A stretch of 25,216 bases of DNA. Source: SMAG-U1939 sp035763125. GTDB taxonomy: Bacteria; Chloroflexota; Ktedonobacteria; Ktedonobacterales; JADMIN01. Positions 23,356 to 25,216 of this stretch are shown one piece after another (position 1 is the first letter of the stretch; each line of letters starts with the position of its first letter). Under the pieces are notes generated by a model. The model had not been told where the DNA came from. It did no database searches and worked only from the letters and a program-made list of their open reading frames with translations. The DNA is taken from assembly GCA_035763125.1 (NCBI GenBank), contig DASUBU010000087.1, forward strand, positions 1 to 25,216. Reading direction: 5' to 3'. The translations under genes and the position numbers were made by a program.

Positions 23356-23371
23356 CGCCGTTGAGCAGCGC

Positions 23372-23971
23372 CTACACCTTCTCGACTTGCAAGAAGTCGA
23401 GCTGTACGGGCGTCTCACGGCCAAAGAAGGAGACCAGCACCGTGACTTTGTTGCGCTCGGGGTGAATCTCGCTGACGGTGCCGATAAACTCGGCAAAGGG
23501 GCCGTCAATGACCTTGACGGACTGGCCGACGGTGTAGTTGATCTTCGTCTTCGGCTTGGGCGCCTCGCCGGTCTCGGCAGGTGTGCGCAGGATGTAGCGC
23601 AGCTCGCTCTCGGAGAGCGGCACCGGCTCCGTGCTCGTCCCGCCAACGAAGCCCGTCACGCCCGGCGTGCCACGCACGGCGTGCCAGGTGTCCTCGTTGA
23701 GCACCAGATCCACCAGCACATAGCCGGGATACACCTTGCGTGTCACCGTCCGGCGCTGGCCGCCGCGGATCTCGATCTCCTGCTCAGTCGGTACGACGAC
23801 GCGGAAGATCTTGTCTTTGAGATCGAGCGCCTGGATGCGTGCTTCGAGGTGCGTCTTGACCTTATTCTCGTAGCCAGAGTAGGTGTGGATGGCATACCAG
23901 TGGCGGCCAGGGACGGGAGCCTCGGCTTCGGGCAAGGCATTGTCTTGTACGTCGTTGGTTTGGGTATCCAT
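23372..23971 (-). CDS. nusG: Transcription termination/antitermination factor NusG
   Basis: 199 aa from ATG 23969-23971, with AAGGA 8-9 nt upstream; the ATG at 23986 has no such signal. NusG binds RNA polymerase and couples it to Rho or the ribosome. The NGN domain is seen as 'HWYAIHTYSGYENKVKTHLE', 'FRVVVPTEQEIEIRGGQRR', 'KVYPGYVLVDLVLNEDTWHA' and 'VRGTPGVTGFVG'. The KOW domain is 'VIDGPFAEFIGTVSEIHPER' and the C-terminal 'TPVQLDFLQVEKV'. It follows secE in the standard order. The usual next genes (rplK-rplA) are absent because the operon ends in a terminator here. Confidence 0.97.
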   Translation of the reverse strand: MDTQTNDVQDNALPEAEAPVPGRHWYAIHTYSGYENKVKTHLEARIQALDLKDKIFRVVVPTEQEIEIRGGQRRTVTRKVYPGYVLVDLVLNEDTWHAVRGTPGVTGFVGGTSTEPVPLSESELRYILRTPAETGEAPKPKTKINYTVGQSVKVIDGPFAEFIGTVSEIHPERNKVTVLVSFFGRETPVQLDFLQVEKV

Positions 23972-24081
23972 GGTCCCGTCCTTCAATGAACGCGGGAGTA
24001 GCCCGCCCGCGGCTACTTCCCACTATGAGATGGGGGCCGCTGAGGATCTGCTCCGCGCCGGGTTGCGCGCTTTCCAAACGG

Positions 24082-24525
24082 CTAATGGCCGATGTTGATG
24101 ATCCAGGTGAGAGCCCGCACGAGGCCGAGGTCTGCCAAGCTGAGGACGGCGGCGAGCACGATCGAGAAGATGATGACGATGAGCGTCATGTTCCAGGCCT
24201 CGCGTGGCGCCGGCGCCGTCACCTTGGTCAGCTCGAGATACGATTCCGCCAGGAAGCGCGTGACCGGATTGCGCATCAAGAAGTCGGGCACGGCCGGAGC
24301 GCGCGAAGTCGGCGCGGCCACCTTGGGGCGATTCGCAACAGCCCGGCTTACCGCCTCGTCGGAGAGCCTGAGATCCTCCTCATCCTCCGCCGCATGGTCC
24401 CCGCTGGGCAGGTCCTCGTCGCGCGGATCCTCGTCGGCGCGGGTCGCCATAGTCGCGTCCTCCGTGTCCGCTGAGGCGCGCGCGCGGGTAGCGGAGCTCT
24501 TGTCTTTTCCAATCGTCTTCGCCAC
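24082..24525 (-). CDS. secE: Preprotein translocase subunit SecE
   Basis: 147 aa from GTG 24523-24525, with AGGAG about 7-8 nt upstream. The C-terminal half is SecE: 'RFLAESYLELTKVTAPAPRE', then the single membrane helix 'MTLIVIIFSIVLAAVLSLAD'. SecE clamps SecY in the membrane translocon. The protein is much longer than the usual 60-90 aa of Gram-positive SecE because of an acidic, disordered N-terminal ~85 residues of unknown role. Its position between rpmG and nusG is the conserved arrangement. Confidence 0.93.
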   Translation of the reverse strand: MAKTIGKDKSSATRARASADTEDATMATRADEDPRDEDLPSGDHAAEDEEDLRLSDEAVSRAVANRPKVAAPTSRAPAVPDFLMRNPVTRFLAESYLELTKVTAPAPREAWNMTLIVIIFSIVLAAVLSLADLGLVRALTWIINIGH

Positions 24526-24591
24526 GGAGCGTCTCCTACTACGAGGTGTTGGACTCAGCCGGACCCAAAACCGGGAACCACGCGAGCGCGA

Positions 24592-24762
24592 TTACTTGGT
24601 TTCGCGGTGGGGGTAATACCGCCGGCAGCGCGGGCAAAACTTGTTCAGCTCCATGCGCTCCGGATCGTTCTTCTTGTTCTTGGTCGTCACGTAATTACGC
24701 GACTTGCACTCAGTGCAGGCCAGCGTAATGACGATGCGGTTCTCTTTACTCTTAGCAGCCAT
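24592..24762 (-). CDS. rpmG: 50S ribosomal protein L33
   Basis: 56 aa from ATG 24760-24762, a start shown by the family N-terminus 'MAAKSKENRIVITLACTECK'. The zinc-binding type is present: C-x2-C in 'ACTECK' and C-x2-C in 'FCPRCRRYYPH', with 'NYVTTKNKKNDPERMELNK' between. L33 is a small 50S protein near the E site. It is the first gene of the rpmG-secE-nusG operon; the longer frame to 24891 runs past the predicted promoter and is not used. Confidence 0.96.
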   Translation of the reverse strand: MAAKSKENRIVITLACTECKSRNYVTTKNKKNDPERMELNKFCPRCRRYYPHRETK

Positions 24763-24845
24763 CTGGGGGACGTCCTCTCCGTGATACGCGAGACACGGAC
24801 GACACGCGATACCATCGCCGGCGCCACGCCCGCGATCACCAGCAT

Positions 24846-24874
24846 ATTGTATCCTATTGCCCTGGCACTGTCTA
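24846..24874 (-). promoter_or_regulatory. Promoter of rpmG-secE-nusG
   Basis: Minus-strand TAGACA (24869-24874) and TACAAT (24846-24851) are separated by 17 nt, a strong sigma-70 match (5/6 and 5/6). It lies between the tuf hairpin and rpmG, giving a leader of about 75 nt. Confidence 0.75.
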
Positions 24875-24927
24875 CCATCGCCGCCATGCACAGGACCACG
24901 AGATCATACATACGCCGCCCGCGCGAA

Positions 24928-24960
24928 CGCTCCCGGCTGAGTAAGCCTCAGCCGGGAGCG
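24928..24960 (-). terminator. Strong hairpin downstream of tuf
   Basis: CGCTCCCGGCTGAG (24928-24941) and CTCAGCCGGGAGCG (24947-24960) form a perfect 14-bp stem with a 5-nt loop, about 37 nt after the tuf stop. No T-run follows on the minus strand, so it may act as a transcript-end stabiliser or a terminator that does not need a T-run. Confidence 0.65.
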
Positions 24961-24996
24961 CGCGGACGTACGCGTGCCGTCGGGGACTAGCGAGAA

Positions 24997-25216
24997 CTAG
25001 CCGAGGACCTTGGTGACGGCGCCGGAGCCGACCGTGCGGCCGCCCTCGCGAATGGCGAAGCGGCTGCCCTGCTCCAGGGCCACCGGCGTGATCAGCTCCA
25101 CCTGGATCGTCACGTTGTCGCCCGGCAGGATCATCTCCATCCCCTCCGGCAGGATGATCTGGCCCGTCACGTCGGTCGTGCGGATGTAGAACTGCGGCCG
25201 ATAGCCATTGAAGAAG
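24997..25216 (-). CDS. tuf: Elongation factor Tu, C-terminal fragment
   Basis: The last 72 residues and the TAG stop (24997-24999) are visible; the gene continues past the right edge. The sequence 'FFNGYRPQFYIRTTDVTGQI', 'LPEGMEMILPGDNVTIQVEL' and 'RFAIREGGRTVGSGAVTKVL' is the beta-barrel domain 3 of EF-Tu, which contacts tRNA and EF-Ts. The order tuf, rpmG, secE, nusG is common in bacteria. Confidence 0.98.
   Translation of the reverse strand, partial: FFNGYRPQFYIRTTDVTGQIILPEGMEMILPGDNVTIQVELITPVALEQGSRFAIREGGRTVGSGAVTKVLG

Noticed and set aside
24526..24591. Possible tRNA between secE and rpmG
   Set aside because: tRNA-Trp often lies in this cluster, but the gap is only 66 bases and no T-loop, anticodon stem or acceptor pairing could be built.

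Overview
High-GC bacterial chromosome, most likely Chloroflexota or a close relative. This is inferred from the GC-rich coding style, the mix of genes and the overall protein character; no rRNA gene or complete marker tree is available here. No rRNA, tRNA, CRISPR array, insertion sequence or phage gene was recognised. Most of the window is chromosomal housekeeping and accessory genes in short operons.

Layout, left to right. (1) 1-983, minus: a three-gene unit SRPBCC/AHSA1 protein - ArsR regulator - DUF899 protein (cut by the window edge), with a promoter and a perfect palindrome over the start of the first gene. (2) 1133-3895, minus: a flavin electron-transfer operon of an exported FMN-binding protein, the flavin transferase ApbE, and a membrane NqrB/RnfD-like module fused to an NAD(P)H:flavin reductase. 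(3) 4473-6665, minus: a membrane-anchored or secreted TIM-barrel glycoside hydrolase-like protein. (4) 6666-8730: a cupin gene overlapping what looks like a NUDIX gene remnant, an Imm5-like 'putative immunity protein', and gene-poor DNA. (5) 8731-12494, minus: infB-rbfA-nrnA, the translation-initiation cluster without nusA next to it. (6) 13043-13921, plus: a zinc-ribbon membrane protein. (7) 14045-15096, minus: a stand-alone ModA-like lipoprotein with its own promoter and a palindrome. (8) 15319-19913, plus: a Mg-chelatase/MoxR-like AAA+ ATPase, a VWA protein with a collagen-like insert, and rsmG overlapping the VWA gene. (9) 20100-21716, minus: an ArsR/SmtB metal sensor and a CDF zinc-type exporter. 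(10) 21834-23150, minus: a LysM/M23 peptidoglycan hydrolase. (11) 23315-25216, minus: tuf (partial), then rpmG-secE-nusG with its own promoter and a good intrinsic terminator.

How they work together. The clearest functional module is the flavin operon: NAD(P)H electrons would enter the cytosolic FNR domain, cross the membrane through the NqrB-like part and reach an external protein whose FMN is attached by the co-encoded ApbE. The metal operon is a self-contained sensor-exporter pair. The ATPase/VWA pair looks like a chelatase- or MoxR-type remodelling machine. The remaining genes are translation, transcription-elongation and secretion genes. The window is mostly ordinary; the flavin operon and the collagen-like VWA protein are the items most worth following up. 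Family assignments come from reading the proteins, without database searches.
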